This document shows, piece by piece, positions 27,905-38,400 of a stretch of 64,000 nt of DNA. This DNA comes from Staphylococcus felis. GTDB taxonomy: Bacteria > Bacillota > Bacilli > Staphylococcales > Staphylococcaceae. Location: the NCBI RefSeq assembly GCF_003012915.1, contig NZ_CP027770.1, forward strand, positions 1,550,001-1,614,000, in the 5' to 3' direction. The notes beneath the pieces were generated by a model that searched no databases, had not been told where the DNA came from, and saw only the letters and a list, made by a program, of their open reading frames with translations. Every line of letters starts with the position of its first letter. Within the stretch, counting starts at the first letter, position 1. The translations under genes and the position numbers were made by a program.

Positions 27905-28726
27905 ATGTATTTATATGATTATGCTAAAAGCCTTGTGTTAGAGGCAGGTAATAATATTCGCAAGTGGATGCATGAAGATTTACGTATTGAAGAAAAATCA
28001 AACTCTAATGATCTTGTAACAAATGTAGATAAATCGATTGAAAAATTTTTAGTCGCTCAAATTAAAGACACATACCCAAATCACCATATTATTGGGGAAG
28101 AGGGGCATGGTCACGATATTGATTCAGATGAAGGGATAATTTGGGTCATTGATCCTATTGACGGAACTTTAAACTTTATACATCAACGTCAGAGTTTTGC
28201 TATTTCTATTGGGATTTTTAAAAATGGTAAGCCTTATGCTGGTTTTGTTTATGATGTTACGAATGATGTGCTGTATCATGCGAGGTCGGGTCAAGGGGCT
28301 TATCAGAATGAAACGAAACTACCGTTTTTAAAAGAAACAACGGTTTCAGAGAGTATTATAGGGGTCAATCCGAATTGGTTGACTAAGCCTAAACTGGGTT
28401 CTATTCTACAGCCTATTGTCAATGACTCGAGAAGTGCACGTGCATACGGCTCAGCAGCGCTTGAGATTGTTTATGTCGCTACTGGACAGTTAGAAGCATA
28501 TATGACACCGAGGTTGCAACCATGGGATTTTGCGGGAGGTTTGATTATACTTCAAGAGGTTGGAGGACGCATTACTAACTTTTTAGGAAATGCGCTATCC
28601 ATTACGCAGTCGAATTCTGTCATCGTAGGTAATCAAGCGATTCACCATGAGATATTAGTGGATTATATGCAGCCCCATGACGAAATATTACAAGAGCTAC
28701 ATCAACGTTTTAATCAAAATAATTAA
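27905..28726 (+). CDS. Inositol monophosphatase family protein
   Basis: This 273-residue Mg-dependent phosphatase has metal-binding motifs GEEGHG (about 68-73), DPIDGTLNF (about 88-96) and WDFAGG (near 203). Likely substrates are inositol phosphate, NADP or another sugar phosphate; the sequence does not decide. The ATG at 27905 follows TAGGAGTG; an upstream GTG at 27896 overlaps that site. It is the last plus-strand gene before a strong terminator. Confidence 0.9.
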   Translation: MYLYDYAKSLVLEAGNNIRKWMHEDLRIEEKSNSNDLVTNVDKSIEKFLVAQIKDTYPNHHIIGEEGHGHDIDSDEGIIWVIDPIDGTLNFIHQRQSFAISIGIFKNGKPYAGFVYDVTNDVLYHARSGQGAYQNETKLPFLKETTVSESIIGVNPNWLTKPKLGSILQPIVNDSRSARAYGSAALEIVYVATGQLEAYMTPRLQPWDFAGGLIILQEVGGRITNFLGNALSITQSNSVIVGNQAIHHEILVDYMQPHDEILQELHQRFNQNN

Positions 28727-28796
28727 ATAAGCATTGGCTGAAATTTGATATCTTTAATCCATTTACTTGTTACAATGACATTAAGCTCAAAATGAG

Positions 28797-28835
28797 GTCG
28801 GAAGGACACAGTCGTTTGTGTTCTTCCGACTTTTT
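28797..28835 (+). terminator. Terminator after the inositol monophosphatase gene
   Basis: GTCGGAAGGACACA pairs with TGTGTTCTTCCGAC (one mismatch) and is followed by TTTTT. Confidence 0.9.
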
Positions 28836-28912
28836 CATAAATGATGTGATTTTTTTATGACACTATGTAGAATGTTTTGATATCACTTATGAGGTTAACG
28901 TTTTAAAAGGCA

Positions 28913-29098
28913 TTAAAACCAATTATTTTCTTTATATTTTTTTTTCAGTGTAAAACCGTATCCTAATGTTATTAATAATAGGATAAAAGTGACAATCATC
29001 CAAAAGATATTGCTCGCAGCGATTGCAAAACTAAATGTTGTTAAAAAGAATACAGCAATAAGTGCTAGTACAAAAAATATTGTTTTAGATTTCTTCAT
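28913..29098 (-). CDS. Small membrane protein of the YlaF (DUF5325) type
   Basis: This 61-residue protein has two transmembrane segments (residues about 6-27 and 32-50) and a basic tail LKKKYKENNWF. In Bacillus ylaF precedes ylaG (typA), the same neighbour as here although in opposite orientation. Function unknown. The ATG follows GTGAGGTGG at suitable distance. Confidence 0.72.
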   Translation of the reverse strand: MKKSKTIFFVLALIAVFFLTTFSFAIAASNIFWMIVTFILLLITLGYGFTLKKKYKENNWF

Positions 29099-29197
29099 CT
29101 ATCTTGACCACCTCACTGTTTCATCGATTAATTTATATGATATAATAAACAAGTTGCAAAAGAAAGTGATAATTTACCCAAGAAAGGAAATAAAAGA

Positions 29198-31048
29198 ATG
29201 ACAAAATTAAGAGAAGATGTTCGTAATATTGCGATTATCGCTCACGTAGACCATGGTAAGACGACTTTAGTTGATGAATTATTAAAGCAATCTGGTATTT
29301 TCCGTGATAATGAACATGTAGAAGAGCGCGCGATGGACTCGAATGATATAGAGAGAGAGCGTGGTATTACCATACTAGCTAAAAATACAGCTGTAGATTA
29401 TAAGAATACGCGAATTAATATTCTTGATACACCTGGACACGCTGATTTTGGTGGCGAAGTGGAGCGTATTATGAAAATGGTAGATGGTGTAGTTCTTGTT
29501 GTGGATGCATATGAAGGTACAATGCCTCAAACTCGTTTTGTACTTAAGAAGGCTTTAGAACAAGACCTAAAACCAGTTGTTGTTGTAAATAAAATTGACA
29601 AACCTGCTGCACGTCCTGAAGGCGTTGTAGATGAGGTGTTGGATTTATTTATAGAGCTTGATGCTAACGATGAACAGTTAGAGTTTCCTGTGGTGTATGC
29701 ATCGGCAGTGAATGGTACAGCAAGTTTAAATGCGGATGAGCAAGATGAAAATATGAAATGTTTATACGAAACGATTTTAGAATATGTACCAGCGCCAGTG
29801 GATAATCGAGATGAACCTTTACAGTTCCAACCAGCATTACTAGACTACAATGATTATGTAGGTCGTATTGGTGTCGGACGTGTTTTTCGAGGCACAATGC
29901 GAGTGGGAGAAAACGTATCATTGCTTAAATTAGATGGCTCGATTAAGCATTTCCGTGTGACGAAAATCTTTGGTTATTTCGGTTTAAAAAGGGAAGAAAT
30001 CCAAGAAGCCTATGCTGGGGATTTAATTGCAGTTTCTGGTATGGAAGATATCAACGTAGGTGAAACAATCACACCACAAGATCATCAAGAAGCGTTGCCA
30101 GTATTACGTATTGATGAACCAACACTTGAAATGACGTTCCGTGTGAATAATTCTCCATTTGCTGGAAGAGAAGGGCAATATGTTACAGCACGTCAAATTC
30201 AAGAACGTCTAGACAATCAACTTGAAACAGATGTATCACTGAAAGTCACACCAACTGACTCACCAGATGCATGGACTGTTGCAGGTCGTGGTGAGCTCCA
30301 CTTATCTATTTTAATTGAGAACATGCGACGTGAAGGCTTTGAGTTACAAGTATCAAAACCTCAAGTTATTTTGAAAGATATTGATGGTGTATTACACGAA
30401 CCTTTCGAAAGAGTACAAGCTGAAGTACCTGAAGAGCATGCTGGAGCTGTCATTGAATCATTAGGACGACGTAAAGGTGAGATGGTGGACATGGTAACCA
30501 CTGATAATGGCTTAACACGTTTAATCTTTAATGTACCAGCTCGTGGTTTAATTGGTTATACGACTGAGTTTATGTCAATGACACGTGGCTATGGTATTAT
30601 CAACCACACATTTGACGAATTTCGTCCACGTATTAAAGGGCGTATCGGTGGCCGTAGAAATGGTGTGCTTGTCTCAATGGATCAAGGTAAGGCAAGTGAA
30701 TATGCAATCTTAAACTTAGAAGACCGTGGTGTTAATTTCATGGAGCCGGGTACAGAAGTTTATGAAGGAATGATTGTAGGTCAAAATAACCGTGAAAACG
30801 ACTTAACTGTAAATATTACAAAAGTGAAACACCAAACAAACGTCCGTTCAGCGACAAAAGATCAAACAGAAACGATGAAACGTCCTAGAATTTTAACGCT
30901 TGAAGAGGCGCTTGAGTTTATTGATGACGATGAATTAGTAGAAGTAACACCTGAAAATGTCCGTTTAAGAAAGAAAATTTTAAACAAAGGTCAACGTGAA
31001 AAAGAAGCAAAACGTCTTAAACAAATGATGGAAGATGAAAATAAGTAA
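29198..31048 (+). CDS. typA: Ribosome-binding GTPase TypA/BipA
   Basis: This 616-residue translational GTPase has the G domain at its N-terminus (AHVDHGKTT at residues 15-23, [20 protein letters not shown]), then the EF-G-like domains and the BipA-specific C-terminal domain. It acts in ribosome assembly and stress or cold adaptation. The start ATG lies behind AAGAAAGGA. It is followed by a partial structured repeat whose first hairpin serves as terminator. Confidence 0.96.
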   Translation: MTKLREDVRNIAIIAHVDHGKTTLVDELLKQSGIFRDNEHVEERAMDSNDIERERGITILAKNTAVDYKNTRINILDTPGHADFGGEVERIMKMVDGVVLVVDAYEGTMPQTRFVLKKALEQDLKPVVVVNKIDKPAARPEGVVDEVLDLFIELDANDEQLEFPVVYASAVNGTASLNADEQDENMKCLYETILEYVPAPVDNRDEPLQFQPALLDYNDYVGRIGVGRVFRGTMRVGENVSLLKLDGSIKHFRVTKIFGYFGLKREEIQEAYAGDLIAVSGMEDINVGETITPQDHQEALPVLRIDEPTLEMTFRVNNSPFAGREGQYVTARQIQERLDNQLETDVSLKVTPTDSPDAWTVAGRGELHLSILIENMRREGFELQVSKPQVILKDIDGVLHEPFERVQAEVPEEHAGAVIESLGRRKGEMVDMVTTDNGLTRLIFNVPARGLIGYTTEFMSMTRGYGIINHTFDEFRPRIKGRIGGRRNGVLVSMDQGKASEYAILNLEDRGVNFMEPGTEVYEGMIVGQNNRENDLTVNITKVKHQTNVRSATKDQTETMKRPRILTLEEALEFIDDDELVEVTPENVRLRKKILNKGQREKEAKRLKQMMEDENK

Positions 31049-31116
31049 TAGCCTGACAATGATAGTCGCAGGTTGAGCTTGTTTAAATGCTTAAGAAGTA
31101 TCAAAATTACCGAGAT

Positions 31117-31255
31117 GGGGCTGGGACATAATCTCAATAATCGAAAAACTTCGAGGTTTTCGTAAGAATTTACAAAAACTCTTGAAGTTTTTCCTTTCAT
31201 TAGATGATACGAAAATGTCTTATTTTTTTAAGTATAATAGTGAATGATGACATGG
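31117..31255 (+). repeat. Structured repeat copy D, left part only
   Basis: This copy has the GGGCTGGGACATAAT start, a full terminator-type hairpin AAAAACTTCGAG (31144-31155) with CTCTTGAAGTTTTT (31180-31193), and the ATACGAAAATGT...AGTATAATAGTGAATGAT part. It breaks off at about 31255 before the central stem. The missing right part is found beyond the next gene (copy C). It likely terminates typA. Confidence 0.75.
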
Positions 31256-31355
31256 AGTTATGAAGTCATGACGATAGCATTATTAATAATGAGATTATTT
31301 GATTCATGTTATCGAACGTCCTATAGATGATATGATTAAAAAGGAGAGGTTACCA

Positions 31356-32498
31356 ATGGAACAAAAATTTGAACCTTTATTCCAATCACTGCATCTTGCT
31401 AATGGGCAAGTGCTTAAAAATAGATTCGTACTAGCTCCGTTGACGCATACGTTGTCAAATAGAGACGGGACAGTATCTGATGTGGAATTAAATTATATCG
31501 AATCACGAGCGAAAGATGTTGGATTGGCAATTACAGCAGCAAGTTATATTAATCGTGAAGGACAAGCCTTCCCAGGACAACCCTCCCCAGGACAACCCTC
31601 CATCTCAAAAGAGTCAGATCTTCAAGGATTACAATCGCTTGCAAAAGTGATGAAAACGAATGGCACTAAAGCTGTTATACAAATCCATCATGGAGGAGCA
31701 AAATCATTACCAGAATTTGTACCTGATGGAGATGTGAAAGGGCCTAGTGAAGTGTCGACGGTCGGTTTCGGAAAAGCTGAACCTCACGACGTTAGAGCGA
31801 TGTCAAATGAAGAAATTGAACAAGCTATTAAAGATTTTGGTTATGCTACACATTTAGCAATATTAGCTGGATTTGATGGGGTTGAAATACATGGTGCCAA
31901 TCACTATTTAATTCACCAATTTGTGTCACCGTATTATAATAGACGATCAGATGAATGGGGAGACCCTTTGCGCTTTCCAAAAGCGGTCGTTGATGAAGTC
32001 ATCCGTACTGTACAGAATGAAGCGACTGAAGATTTTATAGTCGGTTATCGCTTTTCGCCAGAAGAAGTAGAAGAACCGGGTATTACGATGGAACTAACCA
32101 AGCAATTGATTGAGGTCTTAGTTGAACAGCCACTTGATTATTTACATGTTTCATTAATGGATATACATTCTAAAACACGTCAAGGTCAATATAAAGGTCA
32201 GAAGCGAATTGATTTACTTTTAAAATGGATTGAGCAGCGTTTGCCATTGATAGGCATAGGCTCTATTTTTACAGCTCAAGATGCGCTTAGTGCTTTTGAA
32301 TCTGGCGTACCACTCATTTGTATGGGACGGGAACTATTATTGGATCACAATTTTGTTCAAAAAATTAAAAGTGGTAAAGCAGATGAGATAATTTCGCATT
32401 TCGATCATAAACGTGAAGATAAACATCATTTACCAGATGCTTTATGGAATGCATTTGCTCAAGGAATGTACCCAGTTCCTCAAGTTAAAAATGATTAA
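31356..32498 (+). CDS. NADH-dependent flavin oxidoreductase, old yellow enzyme family
   Basis: This 380-residue FMN-dependent TIM-barrel oxidoreductase begins KFEPLFQSLHLANGQVLKNRFVLAPLTH, with HHGG-type segment QIHHGGAKS and HGANHYLIHQFVSPYYNRRSDEWG for FMN and substrate binding. Natural substrate unknown. I chose the ATG at 31356 for the AAGGAGAGG just upstream. Codons for PGQPS occur twice through a perfect 15-bp tandem duplication (31572-31601). The gene lies between a left-half and a right-half repeat copy, and the stop is three bases before copy C. Confidence 0.88.
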   Translation: MEQKFEPLFQSLHLANGQVLKNRFVLAPLTHTLSNRDGTVSDVELNYIESRAKDVGLAITAASYINREGQAFPGQPSPGQPSISKESDLQGLQSLAKVMKTNGTKAVIQIHHGGAKSLPEFVPDGDVKGPSEVSTVGFGKAEPHDVRAMSNEEIEQAIKDFGYATHLAILAGFDGVEIHGANHYLIHQFVSPYYNRRSDEWGDPLRFPKAVVDEVIRTVQNEATEDFIVGYRFSPEEVEEPGITMELTKQLIEVLVEQPLDYLHVSLMDIHSKTRQGQYKGQKRIDLLLKWIEQRLPLIGIGSIFTAQDALSAFESGVPLICMGRELLLDHNFVQKIKSGKADEIISHFDHKREDKHHLPDALWNAFAQGMYPVPQVKND

Positions 32499-32500
32499 TT

Positions 32501-32730
32501 CAATGATACGAAAGTGTATATTTTTCAAAGTATAATAGTGAATGATTCCATGCATAAACGACGTATTGATGACGAGACGCCCGAGGGAATAGGATGAGTG
32601 TTGAGACCGGGGCTCGACCCACCCCCTAGGAAATGCGAGCCATACAATACGAATGATTGATAAAAGAAAAGCGTAGAGGTGATTCAATCATGAATCATCT
32701 CTACACTATTATTTTGGGATTGATGTCCCA
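32501..32730 (+). repeat. Structured repeat copy C, right part
   Basis: This copy starts at ATGATACGAAAGTG and lacks the first module. It contains AGTATAATAGTGAATGAT, the central stem (CGTATTGATGAC...GCCATACAATACG), the CCCCTAGGAAATGCGA core, a terminator hairpin GCGTAGAGGTGATTCA/TGAATCATCTCTAC and GATGTCCCA. About 50 bases at its start duplicate the end of copy D. It probably ends the oxidoreductase transcript and the convergent ylaI transcript. Confidence 0.8.
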
Positions 32731-32756
32731 AGCCTTATTTTGATATATCACAGTTG

Positions 32757-32927
32757 TTATACTCTACGATGAAAAGGTCTTTTCAATTGTTTAGGTGTAT
32801 CGACTCTACTTTTACATTCATCGCACATAAAAGTTTTGATGGGGTTGTTTTTTAATTGTTTAGCCAACAGTGTATTCTCATCGAGTAGTACTTCTGTATT
32901 ACAAAGAATGCATGTGACTTTGCGCAT
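32757..32927 (-). CDS. YlaI-like small zinc-ribbon protein (DUF2197)
   Basis: This 56-residue protein carries two CxxC pairs, CILC at residues 6-9 and CDEC at 35-38, as in a zinc ribbon, and a basic C-terminus KRPFHRRV. It resembles Bacillus YlaI in length, motif spacing and neighbourhood (typA, ylaN, ftsW). Function unknown. It follows two bases after the stop of the 160-residue protein gene upstream, so the two form an operon; the ribosome site GAGGTG lies near that stop. Confidence 0.8.
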   Translation of the reverse strand: MRKVTCILCNTEVLLDENTLLAKQLKNNPIKTFMCDECKSRVDTPKQLKRPFHRRV

Positions 32928-32929
32928 GA

Positions 32930-33412
32930 TTACAACACCTCGATGTGCGTGACATGACTAAACTGATATTGATAACCTTCATTTGGCATATAAACGAAAC
33001 TGTCGACGCCATCATCTTCATATAGTCTTTTACCATCTTTGGCAAATTGGAAGAATAAATAAGGCAATAAATGAAATGGGATTTCTATAGCTTCGTCACT
33101 GTTAGACAGACGAATCGTTTTAACTTCAGGATAAGGTTCGGCATTTTTAAAAAATGGTGTCATATTAATGACAAATGAATCTTTTAAAACTGCTCGTTTT
33201 TGATACTCGATTTCTGAGTTTAATGTTGGAGGATTCGTTTGACCTTCAAGAATTGCCCGATTCCATTCCTGATTGTCTTCAAACTTGATGGGTTTCTTAC
33301 CTTCAAAAACACCATTTTCTAAATCAGAAACTGTAATTTTTCGATCATCAAATATCCACGTTGTACTATCTAGAGTAATTGGAAATTTGACTAACCCTTT
33401 GATTTGAATCAT
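32930..33412 (-). CDS. Conserved hypothetical protein at the ylaL position
   Basis: This 160-residue soluble protein begins MIQIKGLVKFPITLDSTTWIFDDRKI and ends FSHVTHIEVL. No catalytic motif or membrane segment is apparent. The ATG at 33412 is preceded by AGGGAG at eight bases; a GTG nine bases upstream is less well placed. It sits with ylaI and ylaN, where Bacillus has ylaL, but I cannot confirm homology by eye. Confidence 0.68.
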   Translation of the reverse strand: MIQIKGLVKFPITLDSTTWIFDDRKITVSDLENGVFEGKKPIKFEDNQEWNRAILEGQTNPPTLNSEIEYQKRAVLKDSFVINMTPFFKNAEPYPEVKTIRLSNSDEAIEIPFHLLPYLFFQFAKDGKRLYEDDGVDSFVYMPNEGYQYQFSHVTHIEVL

Positions 33413-33547
33413 ATTAAGCACTCCCTAAGTATAGTTATAAGTTAGTTTATCATATTTACAGCGATACGTATTCCAAATTTACTTGCTTTTTACGAGGGGA
33501 TAAGATAAAATTTTTAAATGAAAACACATTTATAGGGGGAGTACGTT

Positions 33548-33829
33548 TTGAGTACAAAAAGTAACTTTGAGTCTGTTGCGTATGACCAATTGCATAAAGA
33601 TGCTGACCGTATTTTACAATTAATTAAAGTACAAATAGATAATTTAACATTACCTCAATGTGCACTGTACGAAGAGGTTTTAGATACACAGATGTATGGT
33701 TTGCAAAAAGAGGTTGACTTTGCGGTGAATATTGGTTTAGTCAACTCTGAAGATGGTAAACAGTTAATGCTTAGTCTTGAAAAAGAATTATCAAAATTAC
33801 ACGAAGCAAATACGAACGTGTCAAAATAA
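33548..33829 (+). CDS. ylaN: YlaN family protein (UPF0358)
   Basis: This 93-residue helical protein contains [35 protein letters not shown] as the family core (landmarks at residues 13-50). In Bacillus YlaN is essential at low iron and interacts with the Fur regulator; whether the staphylococcal protein does so is inference. It starts with TTG behind AGGGGGAG. It precedes ftsW, the order seen in Bacillus and S. aureus. Confidence 0.88.
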   Translation: MSTKSNFESVAYDQLHKDADRILQLIKVQIDNLTLPQCALYEEVLDTQMYGLQKEVDFAVNIGLVNSEDGKQLMLSLEKELSKLHEANTNVSK

Positions 33830-33900
33830 ACATATGTAGTGCAACGATAGAATCAATTTTTATTTTGATATCAATGCGATGAATTGGATGATTATCATAT

Positions 33901-35133
33901 ATGAATAATATGAAAAAGCTCTTTCGATATATTTTGAAATCCTCTAAATATATCGATTTTCCATTATTAATTACTTACCTTGCACTTTGCTTTATTGGAT
34001 TGACAATGGTTTATAGTGCAAGTATGGTTGCTGCGACGAGAGGAACCTTAACAGGTGGTGTTCCTGTTTCGGGAACATATTTTTATACACGACAACTCGT
34101 ATATGTCATTATTGGCTTTTGTATTGTCTTTGTGATGTCATATATCATGGATGTTAAAATTCTTAAAAATCGTAATGTTCAACTTGGGATGATGGGCGTG
34201 ATTATATTCCTTCTATTTGCGACTTTAGGATTTGGTAGTGAAATCAATGGCTCCAAAAGTTGGATTAACTTAGGTTTTATGAATTTACAAGCATCGGAGT
34301 TATTAAAAATTGCGGTTATTTTATATGTGCCGTATATCATCGAACGTAAACGCAAAGAGATTCAACGCCAACCATCGGCCATCATCGGCCCTATTATTTT
34401 AGTCGGATTTTGTTTAGGTCTTGTGCTTATGCAAAAAGATGTCGGCCAAACATTGCTAATTGCAGGAATCTTTTTTAGCATTATTATCTATTCAGGTATA
34501 GGTGTTAAAAACTTTTTAAAGATCGGAATGTTTTCTGGTTTAGGTCTGTTAGTTGGACTATTTTTTATTTTTGTGTTCCATATCAATATTTTACCTGATT
34601 ATTTAACAGCTCGCTTTAGTGCGATTGAAAATCCCTTTAACTATGAAGATGGTATCGGGTATCATTTAGCGAATTCTCTATTAGCTATTGGTAACGGAGG
34701 ATTGTTTGGTCGAGGACTAGGGAATAGTGTTATGAAGCTCGGTTACTTACCTGAAGCTCATACAGATTTTATCTTTGCTATTATTAGTGAAGAGTTGGGG
34801 CTTGTAGGAGCACTAATTGTATTAGGTCTCATTTACTTTATCGTTTATCGTGCCTTTACACTGGCTTCACGAACGACATCTTATTTTTATAAGTTAGTAT
34901 GTGTTGGTATTGCGAGTTACATAGCCTTACAAGCGTTTATTAATCTAGGAGGTATCTCTGGTTTAATTCCATTGACAGGTGTACCATTACCGTTTATTAG
35001 TTTTGGTGGCTCTTCAATGATGAGCTTAAGTATTGCGATGGGACTATTGCTTATTATAGGTAAGCAAATTAAGTATGACGAGGCAAAAAAACGTTATATG
35101 GCCAAGCAAATGAAACAAACGTCTAGATATTAA
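33901..35133 (+). CDS. ftsW: Cell division peptidoglycan glycosyltransferase FtsW
   Basis: This 410-residue SEDS-family protein with ten predicted transmembrane segments polymerises lipid II at the septum together with its cognate penicillin-binding protein. Landmarks are GSKSWINLGFMNLQASELLK, QKDVGQTLL, and PLTGVPLPFISFGGSS near the C-terminus. No strong ribosome site precedes the ATG at 33901; an ATG at 33910 is possible. A terminator follows. Confidence 0.93.
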   Translation: MNNMKKLFRYILKSSKYIDFPLLITYLALCFIGLTMVYSASMVAATRGTLTGGVPVSGTYFYTRQLVYVIIGFCIVFVMSYIMDVKILKNRNVQLGMMGVIIFLLFATLGFGSEINGSKSWINLGFMNLQASELLKIAVILYVPYIIERKRKEIQRQPSAIIGPIILVGFCLGLVLMQKDVGQTLLIAGIFFSIIIYSGIGVKNFLKIGMFSGLGLLVGLFFIFVFHINILPDYLTARFSAIENPFNYEDGIGYHLANSLLAIGNGGLFGRGLGNSVMKLGYLPEAHTDFIFAIISEELGLVGALIVLGLIYFIVYRAFTLASRTTSYFYKLVCVGIASYIALQAFINLGGISGLIPLTGVPLPFISFGGSSMMSLSIAMGLLLIIGKQIKYDEAKKRYMAKQMKQTSRY

Positions 35134-35153
35134 ATATTTTAATTATTTTTATG

Positions 35154-35200
35154 AAAAAGGTCAGGACTCTGATATGCTGTATGAGGTCCTGGTCTTTTTT
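35154..35200 (+). terminator. Terminator after ftsW
   Basis: AAAAAGGTCAGGAC pairs with GTCCTGGTCTTTTTT in a stem with one mismatch and a T-run. Confidence 0.85.
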
Positions 35201-35267
35201 TATAAGCACATTAAGATACGCTCATTAATCCTTACAATCTTTTTAGTAGATGAGATGCATTGATTTT

Positions 35268-35296
35268 TTGACAATATCACATAGGAAAAGTAAAAT
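35268..35296 (+). promoter_or_regulatory. Predicted pyc promoter
   Basis: A consensus -35 TTGACA (35268-35273) and a -10 TAAAAT (35291-35296) are separated by 17 bases. Transcription would start near 35303, leaving a leader of about 150 nt before pyc. Confidence 0.6.
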
Positions 35297-35451
35297 AGTA
35301 ATGTGATTCAATATATCTTATCAAAAATGATAAGGTATACTTATGTGTTCAATTTAGAGCTCATTAGTATTTGTTATTATAAATTTTATTTAAATTACGA
35401 TATAATAGAGTATATATTTTTAGAATTTTCAGAATAGTAGGAGGCGCGAAA

Positions 35452-38400
35452 ATGAAAAAGATACATAAGCTACTGGTAGCAAACCGTGGTGAGATTGCAA
35501 TTCGTATTTTTAGGGCAGCAACGGAATTAGACATAGAAACTGTAGCTATTTATTCAGCAGAGGATAAAGGTGCATTGCATAGATATAAAGCAGATGAGTC
35601 TTATTTAGTAGGTGAATCGTTGAAGCCTGGCGAAAGTTACCTCGATATTGAAGGTATCATAGATATTGCTAAAAATGCCGGTGCTGATGCAATTCATCCG
35701 GGTTATGGTTTTTTAAGTGAGAACAAACAATTCGCCGAACGCTGTCAAGAAGAAGGGATTATTTTTATAGGTCCTGAAACACGTCATTTAGATATGTTTG
35801 GTGACAAAGTTAAGGCGCGAACTACAGCGATTAATGCCGGGCTTCCTGTCATACCTGGTACAGATGGTCCTGTCGAACGATATCAAGATGTCAAAGCCTT
35901 TGCAGATGAAGTTGGATACCCACTTATGGTCAAAGCCACAAGTGGTGGTGGCGGTAAAGGTATGAGAATTGTGCGCCAAGAAAGCGAGCTTGAAGAAGCA
36001 TTTGAACGTGCGAAATCAGAAGCTCAAAAATCTTTTGGTAATAGTGAAGTTTACGTTGAAAAATACATTGATCAACCGAAACATATCGAAGTTCAAATCA
36101 TAGGAGATACACATGGCAATGTTATCCATTTGTATGAGAGAGACTGTTCAGTTCAGCGACGACATCAAAAAGTAGTTGAAGTTGCGCCATCAGTGAGTCT
36201 AGATGACGATTTACGTGGAAAGATTTGCGATGCAGCTGTGCACTTAATGTCTCATATTCAGTATGTGAATGCCGGTACTGTTGAATTTTTAGTTTCAGGA
36301 GATGCGTTTTATTTTATAGAGGTGAACCCACGAGTACAAGTAGAGCATACAATTACAGAAATGATTACAGGTGTGGATATCGTTAAAAGTCAAATTTTAA
36401 TAGCAGACGGTGGTGATATTCATCAAAGTGATATTGCAATACCACAACAGTCAGACATTCATACTCTAGGCTATGCTATACAGTGTCGTATTACAACAGA
36501 AGATCCAACGCAAGATTTCATGCCTGATACAGGTCGTATAGTAGCATATCGTTCAACGGGTGGATTTGGTGTTCGCTTAGATGCGGGAGATGCTTTTCAA
36601 GGTGCTGTGATTTCGCCGTATTATGATTCATTATTAGTAAAAGTGTCTACACATGCATTAAGTTACAAAGATGCGCGTGAAAAAATGGAACGTTCGTTAC
36701 AAGAAATGCGTATTCGTGGCGTCAAAACGAATATTCGCTTTTTAAGAAATGTTATTAATCATGACAAGTTTATTACGGGCGACTATACAACTAAATTTTT
36801 AGATCAGGCACAAGAACTTTTTATTGTTGAACCTTCGCGTGACAGAGGAACGAAAACTTTAGAATATATTGGTAATGTTACTGTAAATGGGTTTCCAAAT
36901 GTTGAAAAAAGGTCTAAGCCTCATTTTGAGCGTCTAATTTTACCAAGCTTAGATCTAAAAAAGAAACAACAGTTAAAGGGAACGAAACAACTTCTTGATG
37001 AAAAGGGACCCAAAGCTGTTGCAGATTGGGTTAAATCACAAGATGATGTGTTAATCACAGATACGACATTTAGAGATGCACATCAATCGTTACTGGCAAC
37101 TCGAGTACGTACACATGACTTATTAAATATTGCACCAAAAACTGCAGAAGTCATGAATGATAATTTCTCTTTAGAATTATGGGGAGGTGCGACGTTTGAT
37201 GTAGCTTATAACTTCTTAAAAGAAAACCCTTGGGAGCGTTTGACTCAATTGAGAAAAGCAATTCCTAATGTATTATTTCAGATGCTATTACGTGCATCTA
37301 ATGCAGTAGGTTATAAAAATTATCCTGATAATGTCATTCAAAAATTCGTTGAAGAAAGTGCGAAAGCAGGTATTGATGTATTCAGAATTTTTGACTCTTT
37401 AAACTGGGTTGAACAAATGAAAGTCGCAAATGAAGCTGTTCAAAAGGCAGGGAAAATTTCAGAAGGTACGATTTGTTATACTGGTGACATTTTGAATGTG
37501 GAACGATCAAACATTTATACAATTGAGTATTACGTCAAACTTGCTCAAACATTAGAACGTGAAGGATTCCACATGTTAGCGATTAAAGATATGGCTGGTT
37601 TATTAAAGCCACGTGCTGCTTATGAACTGATTGGTGAGTTGAAATCAGTCGTTGATATACCAATCCACCTTCATACACACGATACAAGTGGAAATGGTGT
37701 ATTAACATACAAACAAGCGATAGATGCGGGTGTCGATGTTATTGATACAGCGGTTGCTGCCATGTCAGGACTAACAAGTCAACCAAGTAGTAACTCACTA
37801 TACTATGCAATGAGTGGATTTGATCGTCGCGTTCGTATGGATATCGACGGTCATGAAACTTTATCACACTATTGGGATACAGTGCGCCCATATTACAGCG
37901 ATTTTGAAAGTGATATGAAATCACCGCACACTGAAATTTATCAGCATGAAATGCCAGGTGGACAATACTCAAATCTTAGACAACAAGCCAAAAGTTTAGG
38001 ATTAGCTGAAAGGTTCAATGAAGTCAAAGATATGTATCGTCGTGTGAACTTTTTATTTGGAGATATCGTCAAAGTTACCCCGTCATCAAAAGTTGTAGGG
38101 GACATGGCATTGTATATGGTCCAAAATGATTTAGACGAAACTACAGTGATTAAAGATGGTCATAAGCTTGACTTTCCAGAGTCAGTTGTATCCTTTTTTA
38201 AAGGTGAAATAGGCCAACCTGTCAATGGATTTAATAAACATTTACAAGAAGTTATTTTAAAAGGGCAACAACCTCTAACAGAACGCCCTGGAGAGTATCT
38301 TGAACCAATTGATTTTGACGAATTGAAACAAGAGCTACAAAACATCCAAGACGAAGAAGTCACAGAGCAAGATTTAATAAGTTATGCGTTATATCCAAAA

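Noticed and set aside
31299..31355. Upstream start for the oxidoreductase
   Set aside because: The added residues lie outside the flavoprotein fold, and AAGGAGAGG is placed for the ATG at 31356.
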